Below, in pieces: positions 25,639 through 38,269 of a DNA stretch of 64,000 nt. A program made the position numbers and the translations under genes. Below the pieces are notes generated by a model. That model saw only the letters and a program-made list of their open reading frames with translations. It was not told where the DNA came from and searched no databases. Source of the stretch: Gnetum montanum (Eukaryota; Streptophyta; Gnetopsida; Gnetales; Gnetaceae); the NCBI GenBank assembly GCA_015680685.1, contig MNCI01006964.1, forward strand, positions 417,526-481,525, read 5' to 3'. The first letter of the stretch is position 1. Each line of letters begins with the position of its first letter.

Positions 25639-26500
25639 ATCCTTCCCTACTTAAAATTAGTGATGACCTCAAAACATGACATGGGTAACCCAAAAGGTAG
25701 TTGCACCAAAATCAAGGGAGGATTCCATCAATTTAGAGGAAGTAAGCTCATGCTATTCAAAGTTTAGTCCAAAAGGAGCTTAGTTCTAAAAGGTCCAATT
25801 TACAAGGCCTAGGGCCTTAAATCTTCTTTATTAAAATTGACTATCTTCCTAAGTGAGCTCATCATAGCATCCTATACCAAAGTTACGAATGGTACCATTC
25901 AAGACTTGGTATGTCCATCCTTCTACATCCTACCTAAGATGCAAGAGTATAGAAAGGCTTCATGTGGCTTGTTGTAGCTACATGAAAAAACACATCAACC
26001 TAGGGATGTATGAGTCCTAGGGCATCCCCTAACTCACTTGTACCCAAAGGTCTAGGGGTCTCAAGGTCAATATAGTCTTCTTTTTTATGCAGAACTTAAG
26101 CCCCATTGCCTATAGAGTTCTTTGAAAACTTCCATACATCCCCTTGTCTGAGGTGGGCTCTCATAGGAACTTGCTCTTGGATCCTATGAGGCACCACATG
26201 CCACGCCTCTTTCTATTCTCATATTTTTGGAATTTTTCTTTTTTGTAGGAGGTTTCTCTATCCATCATTAGAGTAACCAAAGTGGGAGGTCAATCACTTG
26301 CTCAACAGAAGTCCAAGATTAAGTTTTCCTAGGACCTCAAACACTCTAGTGGTTCCCAACTATCATTTGAGTCTAGATGATTTTTCTAGTGGATGAGAAA
26401 TTCTAGTCTCAAATTAGGACCATGTCCAATGATCTAGAATTTTTAGATGCAATCTGCTCTCTTTCCTTGTGTAGATTGTATACACGGTTGTTCTTAGATT
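25639..26500 (-). other. Element 2 interior downstream of integrase
   Basis: Presumed 3' untranslated interior of element 2. I see no domain or repeat in this stretch. Confidence 0.4.
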
Positions 26501-29500
26501 AAGAAGATTCTTTAAGGATTGGGGAACCCATTAGGAAGTGGCTTCAGCATGTTGACATGGAAAACTAGATAGACTCTATCCATATTAATAGGTAGCTAAT
26601 GCTTATACATCATAGGGCTAATTTTATCAATGATTTGTAAGGAACCATCATACTGTCTCATCAATTTGGATGTAGTTACCTATTTTGGCTTAACTTGACA
26701 TGGGTCCAATTTTAAGAGAATCCAATCTCCCACCTTGAATTTATGATGCTGAAATTTTTAGTTAGCATACTTTTTCATATGTTGTACCACCCTCTCCAAA
26801 TAATCTCTTGTAGTTTCAACATTTTTGCATCACACCTTCAAGAACTCATCCACCGAGGGATGTCATCCCTATAAAAATGGAGAGACCATGTGTGGGATAA
26901 TGAGCTACCTTCCCATTACTAGTTCTATGAGAGAAAATCCAGTAGTTGATGGCTTTTGGATATTATAATTTACCTAGGCAATTCCCAATAGAATAGGCCA
27001 ATTCTTTTGATCACTATGGACATAATGTTGGAGGTACTCCCCAAGTACGTGATTCATCTATTCTATTTGTCCATTTGTTTGTGGATGAAAACTTGTTGAT
27101 AATTTGAGGGTGGTACCCATCATGTCAAATAAGACCTACTAGAAGGAACTTGTAAATCGAGGATCACGATTTAATATAATGCTCATAGGCAACCCAAAAT
27201 ATTAAACCACCCTATCAAAGTAATATGTTGTGGTGTCCTCAACTAAACATTAAGATGGGTAGGGAATAAATATGGAAAACTTGGAAAATTTTTCTACCAC
27301 AACAATGATGCTACTTAAGCCTTAAAAATTCAATATGCTTACGATGAAGTCCATGATTACTGTAGCCCATGGGAATGAAGGGATTTCTAAAGGGAGCATA
27401 AGTCCATCAGGATGCTCCATAGAACCTTTGTCCTGTTGACACACTAGACACTTCTGAATATAAGAAATCACATCTTGATACATCTTCAACAAGAAGAAGG
27501 TTCTCTTGATTAGTGCCAAAGTTCTTTGCTACCTAGGGTGTATAGCCCATTATGTGTCATGGAATTCTTAAATTATCTCCTTATGGAGGCCATCCTAATC
27601 TAGGATGCAAATCTAGTTGTCTTAGCACCAAAATAGTCCATCCCTTAGTTTGAAATGCAAAGCTCACCTAGATTTTATCAACTTCATAAGATCAATGACT
27701 TTATAGTCCCTTTTTAAACCATCTTGAATTCAAGCCAACAACAATTAATCACACTGAACATGTAAATTTTGTGGCCTAGTGATAAAAAAGGATTGGGAGG
27801 TAGGTGAAGGACAACGACTTAATGCATTCGCCACTACATTCTCCTTACCAGGGTGGTAGGTTAGTTGTAGATCAAACTCAGTAAGCATAGCCAACCATCA
27901 TGCTTGTTTGGGCCTTAGATTCATTTGATTTAGTAGATAACTAGTGGCCAAGTTATTGGTCTTTACATGGACATAACTTCTCAGTAGGTAGTACCTCCAC
28001 GATCTCAGGAAATGGACAATGGCAAATGTTTCTTTCTCATGAATGACCATCTTTGCTCTACTTGGTTCAACTTTTAAGACTCATAAGCAAAAAAATGACC
28101 TTCTTGTAGTGACATGCCATTGATTGCATCCTCACTAGCATTAATATGGGCCTTAAAATATTTTGAGAAATCTAGGAATGCCAACATAGGATGAGAGGTT
28201 AAGGCTTCTTTAATTTTTTCGAAGGCATGTTGATAATTTGAATCCCATTACCATGGGACATCTTTCTTTTGTAAATTTTTGAGGGGAGTAGCGATACTCA
28301 AGAAATTTTTGATAAATCTGTGATAGAAGCTGGCTAACCCCATAAATTGTTGGATCTCATGAACATTGGTAGGAGTGGGCCACTGGCGTACAACCTCTAC
28401 CTTTTTCAGATTTGGCTTAACCTATCCATGCTGTATGAGATGTCTTAGAAATTTTAGCTTTGTACAACAAAATTTACATTTCTCTTTCTTAATGTACAAC
28501 TAATTTTCCTGTAGCTTCTCAAGGACTAATTGTAGGTGGAGAGCATGCTCTTCCATGGTCTAGTTGTATACCAAGATATTGTCTAGATAGATGACCATAC
28601 ATTTGTCAAGGAATGGTTGAAATATCTCATTCATTAGGGTATATAAGGTATTTGGTGCATTGCAAAGCCCAAAGGGCATTACAATCCACTTGTACAACCC
28701 ATATCTAGTTACACATGCAGTTTTTTTCTTGTCATCCTTTACAATGTGAACTTTACCCTTGGTGAAGGTCTAGTTGGGTAAAATAACAAGCCCCTATCAA
28801 CTAATCAAACAAGTTAGAAATGAGTGGTACTGGATACATTTTCTTAATAGTATGTTTATTAAATATTTAGTAGTTACAACAGAGACATAACATTCCATCC
28901 TCCTTGGTGATGAACAACATTGATCCTCCATAAGGAGATTTTGAGGGATGAATGTACCCTTTGGACATTAGGCTCTCAAGTTGTTTCTTTAACTCCAATT
29001 TTGGCCTCGTCAACTGATATGATGTTTAAATAGGTGGGTCAATACCTAACAATAATTCTATTTTATGGTCTACTACCCTTTGAGGTGGTAGACTTCCAAG
29101 TAACTCTTGTGGCATCACATCTTGAAAATAGTTCAACACTTGTGCTATGCATGGGTCAATGTTTTTTTAAGACCAACAAGCCTTAGAAGGATCTCTAGTT
29201 TGCATAGCTAGTAGAAATTTTCTTATGGGATCCCTGGCCAAATGTTTTATCATCATTGGAGACACAATTTGGGGACTAAAGCCCTCATGCTTCCCTATCT
29301 ATGCTCTATGAGTCTGATTTATGCAAGATGAGCTTTTGTGTGAAATAAAGACCAAATCTAAATGTGGAGCAATGAAGACATTGGCCTTGCATAAGAATTC
29401 TTGTTCTAGTATAACATTGAAGGAGTTCATATCTAGAATTGAGAAATCAAGAGCTTCCTGCCATGAGCCCACTTAAACTAAAACCCTATGGCACACCTCA

Positions 29501-29890
29501 ATGCATCGAGGAGGTCTGAACTTTGCAAGTTTGCAAGAAGCATGGATTGGTTCCATTTCTAGCTACAAGTCACTTACCATGGATGGGACAATCTCCCTAC
29601 CATGAGCCCACTTGAATTGGAACCCTATAACACATGCTAATGCACTAAAGAGGCTTGAACTTTGTAAGTTTGCAAGAAGCTTGGACTGGTTCCATTTCTA
29701 GCTACAAGTTTCTTACCATGGATGGGACAATATAATTGTGGCTAGCACCATTATCAACAAGGACACTTATTTGTCTCATGCTAACAGTGATCGGGGACAA
29801 TTGAACTTGATGTAAATTATTAAGATTAGCATTTTGGGAGCTTTTGACTCTTGACCTTTGTGTAACTATATTAGACAACTCTATCATAAC
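26500..29890 (-). pseudogene. Element 2 pol: protease, RT, RNase H, integrase (inactive)
   Basis: Protease at 29702-29887 contains LVDNGASHNYI, where the canonical LVDSGA has Ser changed to Asn. The RT catalytic box near 28580 reads VIYLDNILVY; the expected YLDD has lost its second Asp. The integrase zinc region at 27322-27519 reads YIQKCLVCQQDKG, then PLEIPSFPWATVIMDFI containing the first catalytic Asp. Near 27060 the sequence SFHPQTNGQIE keeps the third catalytic residue (Glu) but is followed directly by a TAG. The segment with VFHVNMLKPL lies near 26540. Different parts are in different frames, so frameshifts have accumulated. Confidence 0.85.
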
Positions 29891-29899
29891 AGGTAGTCT

Positions 29900-31330
29900 T
29901 CATTGTTCCATAGAAGTGCTTCCATCTATGATCTAAAGGCATGGGTCTAGGTGATACTCAAGGGCCATCAATTGCCTCCTTGGAGCCTACCCCTACATGC
30001 TTTCTATCCTTCTTAAGCTTAAAGGACAATTTCTCATTAGCTGATTTCCATGGCACAAGAAGCATTGAATTGGTCCCTTAAAGGGACCTTCAGAGAATTG
30101 TTTCTTCTTGGCCCCAAGTTGCTACTTGATCCCTATATCTTTATGTTTTTGTTTGGAGCCTTAGTTTCCTAGAGGACCACCCATTAAGCAGCTACCCTGC
30201 TAAATTGATTTAAAAGTTTTTCCACCTTTGATGAACTTGCATCCATTTTCTAAGAATGGGAGGGCATGACATGCTTTCCCTTCCTGAGCTTACCCTTGTC
30301 TAGCTTTGTCACCTTGAAGTCAAGAAAGGTACCAGTAGTAGAAATAGCCTCTATGAGCATGTCAATGCCTCTTCGATGCAGTTCCATCTACACCTAGGGC
30401 TACAACCCATTTAAAAATTTGAAGAAGCGATCCTAATTGCCCATATCAGGAATCAGCAACATAAGCTCTTGGAAAGTATTGATGTAATCTTCAAGCTTGT
30501 TTGAATGTTTCATGGACTCAAGCTTAGTTTTGGCTACCCAATCAAAGTTCCTTGTCCAAAATTGTTTAATCAACATTGCCTTGAATCTTTCCTAGGTGTC
30601 TACCATTTTTGTAGCTGTATCCTTTTCTTGGACAAGAAGAAGGCTGAGCCACCATAGCTTAGTGCTTCCTATGAGGTACAGAGACATCATAAAGACCTTT
30701 TGGGTTGTAGGAACACCCCTAGTATTCATATACATCTTGACATCATGGAGAAAGGGATCAATTTTGGCATCGTTCCTCTCATCATCATAGGAACTCTATT
30801 CTCTTGCTTTGATACGAGTCACTACTTTGGGCTCTTTTGCCAAGCATCTTTCCAAGGAGGATTTTAGGATAGTATTTTCAATTTTCAAATAAGAAAACTC
30901 CTAATTCACCCCCATCAGGGCATCCTCCATAACCTTTACCCAATCATTTAGGTCCTCAATTAGAGATGCTTTTGTTTGTGCTTCTTAAAAGGATCTGAAT
31001 AGGTCCTTATAGTGGTTTAGCATATGATCTAGACAGCCTTCTAGGATCAAGACCTTAACCTCTGCCACTTTCACCTAGGCCTTAGAGCAGAGATCCATCT
31101 TATCTTGCGGTAATTCAATTTCTTTAAGAATGTAATAGATCGCATCCACATTCTCTGGCCCAGGCAGGCTAATGCCTCATCAATACCTTTAACATGGTTC
31201 CATAGGGTCTGAAACTTAGTCTCATCTTGAATAAGCTTTGCATCGACCTGAACCTTTGGGTTGGCCTAAACCTCAACCATACCATTAGGTCCACTAGGCT
31301 TCATACTACCAAATGAGAGAGCCTTAGCAC
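29900..31330 (-). pseudogene. Element 2 gag (decayed)
   Basis: A retrotransposon-gag core is recognisable at about 30600-30300 on the - strand: FKAMLIKQF, then LEDYINTFQELMLLIPDM and FFKFLNGL. A knuckle-like CFLCHG..QLMRNC lies near 30050 with its His apparently lost. Several stops interrupt it. Confidence 0.68.
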
Positions 31331-31439
31331 ATGGTCACTCACAAAGGAAGAGTGGCTAGTAGAAGTTGAAAATGGAAACCTCACAAACCACAAACCCTTG
31401 TAACCCTTTATCAAGCGAGTTTTCATTGGCAAAACAAAA

Positions 31440-31459
31440 TGTGAGGCTCCAATACCATC
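31440..31459 (-). other. Primer-binding site of element 2 (initiator tRNA-Met type)
   Basis: Read on the - strand beside the LTR: TGGTATTGGAGCC. It matches the canonical TGGTATCAGAGC with two changes. Confidence 0.72.
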
Positions 31460-32031
31460 TGTAACAACATTGTCCTTGAGCAATTGTCCATTACCTCAAG
31501 AGTCTCCCTAGCAGATTCAAAATTGAGACAAAATTCAAGAAGCATATGCCTTAGCAAACAACAATCCTGAAACACATGTCAACAAACAACATGTTAGTGT
31601 TAGCATGTCCTTGAGAAATGTTTCAAAAACGGTAAATGCATTATATTAGCAAAGCTAGATAGCACTCCCTTGCTCCACTCACGTGAACACTACAGGGACT
31701 ACCAATTGAACCCTCTAGATTCATCACCACGTGTTGGTAGTTGGTGTTGCACTCTTATGAGCACATGCAACATCCCATAGCACATCCCATGACACACACG
31801 ATTGACACCCCAAAGTAGAGTTGAACTATGCAACCCTCCTAGGAAAGGTCCTATTGAGTGGGGTAATGAGGAAGGTTGTAGCCCCCTCTTACTAACACAT
31901 GGAACTGCCATACCATTATGGTTCCGAAGATACAAGGAACAAAGGACTCCTTGTGACCCCTGAGCCCCTGAATTGTGGGGGAATTGCGGGGGAGGTAGCA
32001 GGCCACCACCAACCCTGCTACCTCTCTTACA
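31460..32031 (-). repeat. 5' LTR of element 2
   Basis: 572 bp, partner of 25080-25638. It starts TGTAACAACA and ends CTCTCTTACA on +, so it has TG...CA ends on both strands. Confidence 0.87.
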
Positions 32032-32036
32032 GAAAT

Positions 32037-32820
32037 GGTTTCTTTTAACTTGAACTTGCAACAACTCTAATTCCAAGGACAATAATCTTCAATTTGAACT
32101 TCGAGAATCAGGCATGGGTTGAACAAGAATTTAAAACACTTCCGATTTTGACGATTAATATAGGCAAAGGGCGTAGTGCAGCGAGCCAACCTACAATCCC
32201 GTCCCCTGCTTTTTTGGCGCCGAAAAGAATGTCCAACCTTTACACCATAATCCATGGAGTTATCTTTAGTTGGATTAAACTTCCTGGAGATACGGCAGCA
32301 CTTGACTATCTGCTAATAGAAAACGTTCCTACGGAAGTCCACGTTCACCAACTCTCTGCTGAGAGAAGCCAATGGCAGACACTCTTTTCTTGCCAACTCC
32401 AAGCGATGGAGAGAATGCGAAAGATTAAGGTATTTGAAGATTTCAGGGCTTCTAAAACCGAAAAGATCAGTTAAACGGGTCGGACTTATTTTTCCTGCGC
32501 ATCTGCAGCAGCGTTTGCCTTCATCACTGCGCATACCCAACGCGTGGCAGTGCTTGCGAGCGAGCACATCAACGGTATGTCTGGCTCTGGTTGTGCTGTG
32601 TTTGGCGGTGTAGCGGCACATTTTGGTGGAGCATCTTAGCGTGTGAGAGGTTGCGTGCGTGCGTGTTTGTTGTGATTCGAGGGTGGGTGGGCGGCCAGGC
32701 TGCTGTCCTATGCTGTGCTCAAGGCCTTCTCAAGTTTCGGTCACACCTCTACTTCCAGGGCCCAGGGAATTCATTGATTTGTAACTTTGGATTTTTTTAA
32801 AAAATTATTTTCAGCGCAGA
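32037..32820. other. GC/CpG-richer patch with a 126-codon ORF, identity unknown
   Basis: This stretch is clearly richer in G+C and CpG than its surroundings and shows little of the C-to-T decay seen in nearby elements. ORF 32094-32474 (+) encodes 126 residues (MNFENQAWVEQEF...). An overlapping - strand ORF (32313-32621) is equally long, so coding strand is unclear. It does not resemble a retroelement domain. It could be a host gene fragment, a promoter or 5' leader, or an insertion remnant. Confidence 0.35.
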
Positions 32821-33290
32821 AGGAATGTGATTTTTGGTTAAATATTACTTATTGGATAATATGTTTAGCTTTATTACGGTGATCCTAATATAGTGATCTC
32901 ATATTAAAAAGCAAGAGAGTTAAGCATCAAGTTGGTTCACCTGTAGAGGGAATTCTTGGGGCCACAAGTTTGGTCTGTTGAAAGGAAATACCAATAAAAT
33001 TATGGGTTTAAGGGAGAGATGAAGAGTTAACATAGCTTGCCTCTAAGAAAATAAGTATAAATTAGGGAAAGTAAATTACATTGATGAATAATTTAAGTTT
33101 TTTTATTATGGAGGAAAATGCAACTATAGAAATAAATTACAATTGAAAATAAACTTTTAATTACACCCATTGAGACCTTTTTGTATCTATCAAATAGAAC
33201 AATTTCAAAATTCCTTTTACCGCTACTTTTTTAATTCATAAAGTTAGTGCTACATGCTAGAATTGAACATTTGACCTCAGAAGAATGAAG
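32821..33290. other. AT-rich spacer, nothing recognised
   Basis: AT-rich sequence between the CpG-richer patch and the LINE remnant. No supported gene or repeat. Confidence 0.4.
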
Positions 33291-33299
33291 TAGTAGATA

Positions 33300-35000
33300 T
33301 TACTTGAAGAGGTGATAAAATCATGGGTATTGAGGTTATTTTAGGAAAAGAAGTTTTTGATATCCCAAGTAATTATGGACCTCAAGTTAGTTTGAATGAT
33401 CAGGTTAAGAGAACATTTTGGAATTCTTTAGATGGACAGTAGTGGAGAGAGAAATGATATGGGGGNAGATCTTGTAAGATCATAGACTTGACTAAACTCA
33501 ATTATAGTTTCCCCCATATCATTTCTCTCTCCACTACTGTCCATCTAAAGAATTCCAAAATGTTCTCTTAACCTGATCATTCNAAAATATTAGGAAATTT
33601 GTAATGAATGCAAAGTTCTTTTAGGAGAAAAACTAATAATTGAACGTAAACTTATGGTGACAAATTTAATTGTAAGAGATTGTACTAATAGAAATTCTAG
33701 AAGAGGAATGCCTTATATAAAATGGTAAAATGTAAAGGAAGAAAAAGCATAATAGTTTAAAGATAAATCATGTGTATAAGGACTTGGGATTTTAAACTCC
33801 AAGACAAATGATAGTTGAAGTCCAATAAAAAGCTATATCGAGAAGATAGGGAAGGATATCCTTACAGTTTTCAAATGGAATATGTACATTCAAAAGAAAA
33901 ACCAATGGTGGAGTGAGAAAGTGCAACCAAAATTTAAATAGAATAAGAAGTGTTTCATAAAGTGGCAATAGAGTAAGAAACAATGTAACTTTGAATGATA
34001 AAAGAAATCAAAACACTTGATGAAGAAGACAATAAGCAAGGAAAAATGTGATGCTTTCAATACCTTTAATGAGAAGTTAGGAATTAAAAAATGATTTACA
34101 ACTTGGTTAATATTCAAAAAAAGAGGTGCAAAGACTTTAACTACATCAAGTACATCAACTTATATAATGAAAGAACTTTGTTTTCAAATAAGATATTTTT
34201 GGAGTAATAGAGGATTCTTAATAAAGATTTTCTTAGATATAAAGTTGATGGCATTGATTTAAACATAGAAATGACCAAGTATATTTATGCATTTGAATTA
34301 AAGAAAGATATTATGAAGATGAAGAATGATATTAAAGTTATAGGACACATTATAGTATGGAAGTCTATTGGAGATATAACTATTAATTAATTAATAACTT
34401 TATTCAAAAAAATTGGAAGGATGGGAAATTTCCATATGATTGAAGTAGAAACAATATAGTACTTCTCTATAAGAATAAAAAAGGACATTTAAAACTATAA
34501 GAACTATAGATGGATGAAGCTATGATAAAGAGTATTGGAGTACATGTTTAAGGCAAGAATCAACTACTTTGAAGAATTTATTTGGTATTATTCTTAAAAG
34601 ATAAACTATGAAGCTATTTTCTTGCTAAAATAATTGATAAAGAAATTTAATTAGATGTAATCAAAGGAATATATATGTCATTTTCATTTCTTTGAAGAAA
34701 GCCTATAGTCCCTATGAAAAGGTTTTATGATTTTTTAGGCATCAAAACCCTTCTATGAGTAAGATATATCAATACCTTTCAAAGAACTAACCCTTTGCTG
34801 ATGCATCTTAAATAGTCTTCTTAAAGCTAGATCACTTAGGGCTTGAAGAATGTTAAATAAAAAAATGAAAAGAAAATAATTTAATTAAAATTTAAAATAT
34901 TGAAATCTATGATTAAATATTCCAAAAGTTGATACACAAAGATGGAGGACTCAAGATGCTCTAATGTTGTTTGTTTGATCACTATGATTTCCAAGAGGTT
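33300..35000 (+). pseudogene. RTE-clade LINE remnant (endonuclease and RT fragments)
   Basis: Degenerate + strand translation matches the known order of plant RTE-type LINEs. At about 33330-33440 an endonuclease segment reads SNYGPQVSLNDQVKRTFW (compare the YAPQVGL..E.KR.FW pattern). At about 33600-33740 it reads VLLGEKLIIERKLMV, then an IKW segment. At about 33890 QWWSEKVQPK resembles the WW.EEVQ motif. At about 34690 FLKKAYSP..KVL resembles the RT F.DLEKAYD..PREVL box. The frame changes repeatedly and stops are many. A gap-associated inverted repeat (33394-33582) interrupts it. Confidence 0.7.
33394..33582. repeat. 72-bp inverted repeat bounded by single Ns (likely assembly artefact)
   Basis: 33394-33465 is the reverse complement of 33511-33582. 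The N at 33466 ends the first arm and the N at 33583 ends the second. It has the same signature as 16077-16536, so it is probably a gap-filling or contig-join artefact inside the LINE. Confidence 0.78.
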
Positions 35001-37400
35001 TAAGTAGAAGAGTCTTAGCATGCATAATGAGTCATCCTCCATTCTTTAAAATACATGAAGTAGATAGACAGATTTATAGAGTCTATGTTCATTGTTATTT
35101 TCATTTCTTATTTTGGAAGAAATTTAGAATTTTACAATCCTTATATTGACTTTAAGAGAAAATAGTTTAGAAAAATAATGCTTTTTCTTCTCATCTCTAT
35201 ATTTGTACTTGATTTTTAGGAAAAAACCTAGGAAAATTTATAAATAAAATTTTGAAATAATTTTTAATAAAATTAAAATTAATCTTTTTTTGCCTTGAAA
35301 GTTGGCAAGTCTTGAGTAAAATCTTGATTTTTCCAATATTGAAGCTAAGTTGGAGGCTTTTAGAGTACATGTAAATCAAGAAATTACTATTTTTGTCTTA
35401 TTGGCATGTAATTTGGCTTTTAGAGTCATTTGGCTTTAGCATGATCATGCTAGTGCGATCATTGTAATGTAGTATATTGTTGGAAAGAAATTATTGTAAC
35501 TTTCATGTTTAGACCTTCGGGATGCAATCCTTAAAAAATGTTATGTTGAAGAAGATAACATTGAGATGCCAAAATATATTAGATGATGCCAAGGATTATT
35601 AAATAAGAAGTAAATGCTAAAGATTGAAGATATCTTTGGTTTATGATTTTAGGTGTTTCACTGGTTTTTCTTTGTTGATGTTGTGAAGCTTTACCCAAAG
35701 AACACTAACATTGAATATCAAAATGTCATTACAAACTTTCATAGTTATTTAACCTTTCTATTTAATCCTATGAAGTACATCACAAAGATAGAAAGATCTT
35801 GATCTGATCTAAAGTTTTTGATAGTTTAATGATAGACAAAGAACATGAAGAATAGATATGATAAGTAAAAGTATTATCTAAAGATCCTGAGGAATTTTGA
35901 AATGCATTAGGCCTTAGTTATTGTGGAAACATCATGAAGGATTATTCTTAAGATCTTCAATTGGTTAAACCTTGCAAATCTTTATATTTGATGTTTTTAT
36001 CTTTAACTTATGCTTAATTATTTTTCTCTATTTAAATGTAGGAATTTATTGCATTTCTAAGGAACAAGATTCTCATTACCCATGATGCACTTTATCCCTA
36101 GAAAAGTCAAACATTGATCTAGTCAATTAGTTGCACTATCACTAAGTAGGATTCATATACAAGGAAACTTTGTCTACTATGTGGTTTAATATTTACATGT
36201 AGATTATTTGAAATTCATCCTTTCTATTTTTTTCTTTTTCTTGAAAATTTTCTTTGCTTGCTTTTTCTTTTAGTAAGTCCTAAATTTTGGAATTTCTTCT
36301 TGCATTTGCTTTATGGATGATTAGAGAGTTTCTATTTTTCATTATTGGTTTGCCACTAAAAGAAAGGATTTGTGTAGCCAAAAATAGAGTTAGGCTAATG
36401 CAAGGCTTATTAATGAGGTTGGATGCATGAGGAAAGGTACACGGTGAAGATGAGAAAAAAATTTAGTGTTTAGCAATTGTCCTAGTCAATGTGAGGCATC
36501 ATTCAAAAAAACCAAACTTTTAGGTATCATAGCACAAGTTACCACTTGAGGTGTAAGATATTTTTGTGATACCTTGGAGCAAATCTTTAAACATTAGCTA
36601 TTTCCAACTATTATTCTTACTAAGATGAAGTCATAAGAGCTAACTTTTAATTAATTCTTTGTTAACTTTGATTATTTGTCTTAGTAACATGGTTCATGTT
36701 TTATTTTCTTGAAAAGATAATACTTCAAACTTGATTTCTTAACAAGAACTTATGTTAACCTTCAATGTTTCCTTGTAAGCTTATACCTCCACATGAAATA
36801 AATAATACTAACAAATTAAAAATTGAAATTCATATTTGTAATTAATTATAATAAGGTTTTTAATATGCATGGTTTATAGTATTAGAAATTTTGTTGATAT
36901 TTATATCGACATATTTAGATGCACCATTACCAAAAACTTTAATTATAGTGAATGATCCTTCCTATTTACTTGAAAACATATTTTGTAGTTACATGCCTCT
37001 TTCAAAACTATACTACCAAGAATAAGATTACAATTACAAATATTGTAATAATGTTTACTATGTAGTAGTTCTAAAAATGTTGAATTTATTTGCATGCTTT
37101 TAATTACTTTTAATAACAACATATTAGCTTGGTTGTACAATTCTTAAATTTAAAGCTCTAATTTATGAGGTTTGAATCTACTAGGTGACATTGATGTTCA
37201 AAATATTGTATAATAGGCTCATAGAATATAAAAGAGTTATTTATATTTTTAATTATTTAAGAAAATATTCTAGTTCCTTACTTTAAAAGTATAGATCATT
37301 AACCATTACTATTGTCAAAGGTACACTAAAGTGTATTTCAATGTTATTAAGTATAAAATGATAAACTTGTTAAGTAGTTATTATAAGTAGTGGATGAGGA
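35000..37400. other. AT-rich DNA, nothing recognised
   Basis: No domain, tandem repeat or credible gene seen. Short open frames (35197-35379, 36943-37140) look random. The first part may be the eroded 3' end of the LINE. Confidence 0.4.
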
Positions 37401-37424
37401 TCAAAATTGGGATGTCACTTTGAA

Positions 37425-37620
37425 ACTACCTTCAATTCTAAGGAGACATCTCCATTGAAAATGGAATGTCTTTTTGAAGATTTCTCTATGGAGATGTCTT
37501 CTCTAGAAAGGAGACGTCTCCTATTTTTGAGAGATGTCTTCTCTAAGAGTTCTTTAATTCAACCAAGATGTGTTTTGCTCCTAAGAGACATCTTCTTAGC
37601 TTTTGAACATTAATTCTTTA
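37425..37620. repeat. Cluster of GAGACATCTC / GAGACGTCTC-type motifs
   Basis: About seven direct and inverted copies of a ten-base motif (GAGACATCTC, GAGATGTCTT, GAGACGTCTC, GAGACATCTT) occur within 200 bp. A smaller group with AGATGTCTCC is at 40008-40075. The motif is near-palindromic. It could be a degenerate tandem repeat or the edges of an older repeat split by later insertions. Confidence 0.5.
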
Positions 37621-38269
37621 GGGTTCCTCATGCTGATTTAGCATCCTTTCAATCACTAGTGCATATTCATTTGGCTTATAGTCCTTGTACTTATCCATGA
37701 TTTGTAGTCTCCAATTTGACATCTTTGTACTTCTCCATGCTCTCTTGAGTACAACTCTCATCCATGCCTTACAAAAATCCTCACACTCCACAAAATTCTA
37801 TGTTCTCCATTTTCCTTAAGGTTTTGACATATCAAAAGGTCAACAATCTCTTCGTTTTTGGTGATGTCCAAAACTTAAGAAAATGGATAAGTTGATAAAT
37901 TGATAAACAATACAATAACCAAAAATATTAAGACATATAAATTCCAATGATTGCTAGGGATTAGGATAAGGGCTCTAAAGCTTAATGCATAGGCTAGAGA
38001 TCTTATAGAAGCGAATATGAAGCTAAGCTAATGAAATGATGCTATGCAACTGCAAAATCTATCTCCACAAAAAAATGCACAAATATAATCAATATGAGCA
38101 CTAGTTGCTATATCACAAACTTTTTGTTCAATATGGTTGTTGATACATCCTCATCATATACAAAAATCACATATGTGTAGATCCACAAAAATCACATATG
38201 TGTACATCAAACTATCTTTTCCACTTTTTGGACATCAATAAAAGGAGAGAGAGCACCTAAGGACACTAA

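Larger units (their letters stand above)
25080..32031 (-). mobile_element. LTR retrotransposon 2: chromovirus-like Ty3/gypsy, decayed
   Basis: 7.0 kb with LTRs at 25080-25638 and 31460-32031 and a perfect target duplication GAAAT (25075-25079 and 32032-32036). The primer site is the initiator-Met type. Gag, zinc-knuckle-like, protease, RT and integrase remnants follow in order on the - strand, in several frames. A VFHVNMLKP segment lies after integrase, as in chromoviruses, but I could not discern a chromodomain. Many stops, and the RT catalytic box is mutated, so it is dead. Confidence 0.9.

Noticed and set aside
33792-34117. Phe/Leu-rich - strand ORFs resembling membrane segments
   Set aside because: They are antisense to AT-rich LINE sequence, which gives Phe/Leu-rich translations by composition.
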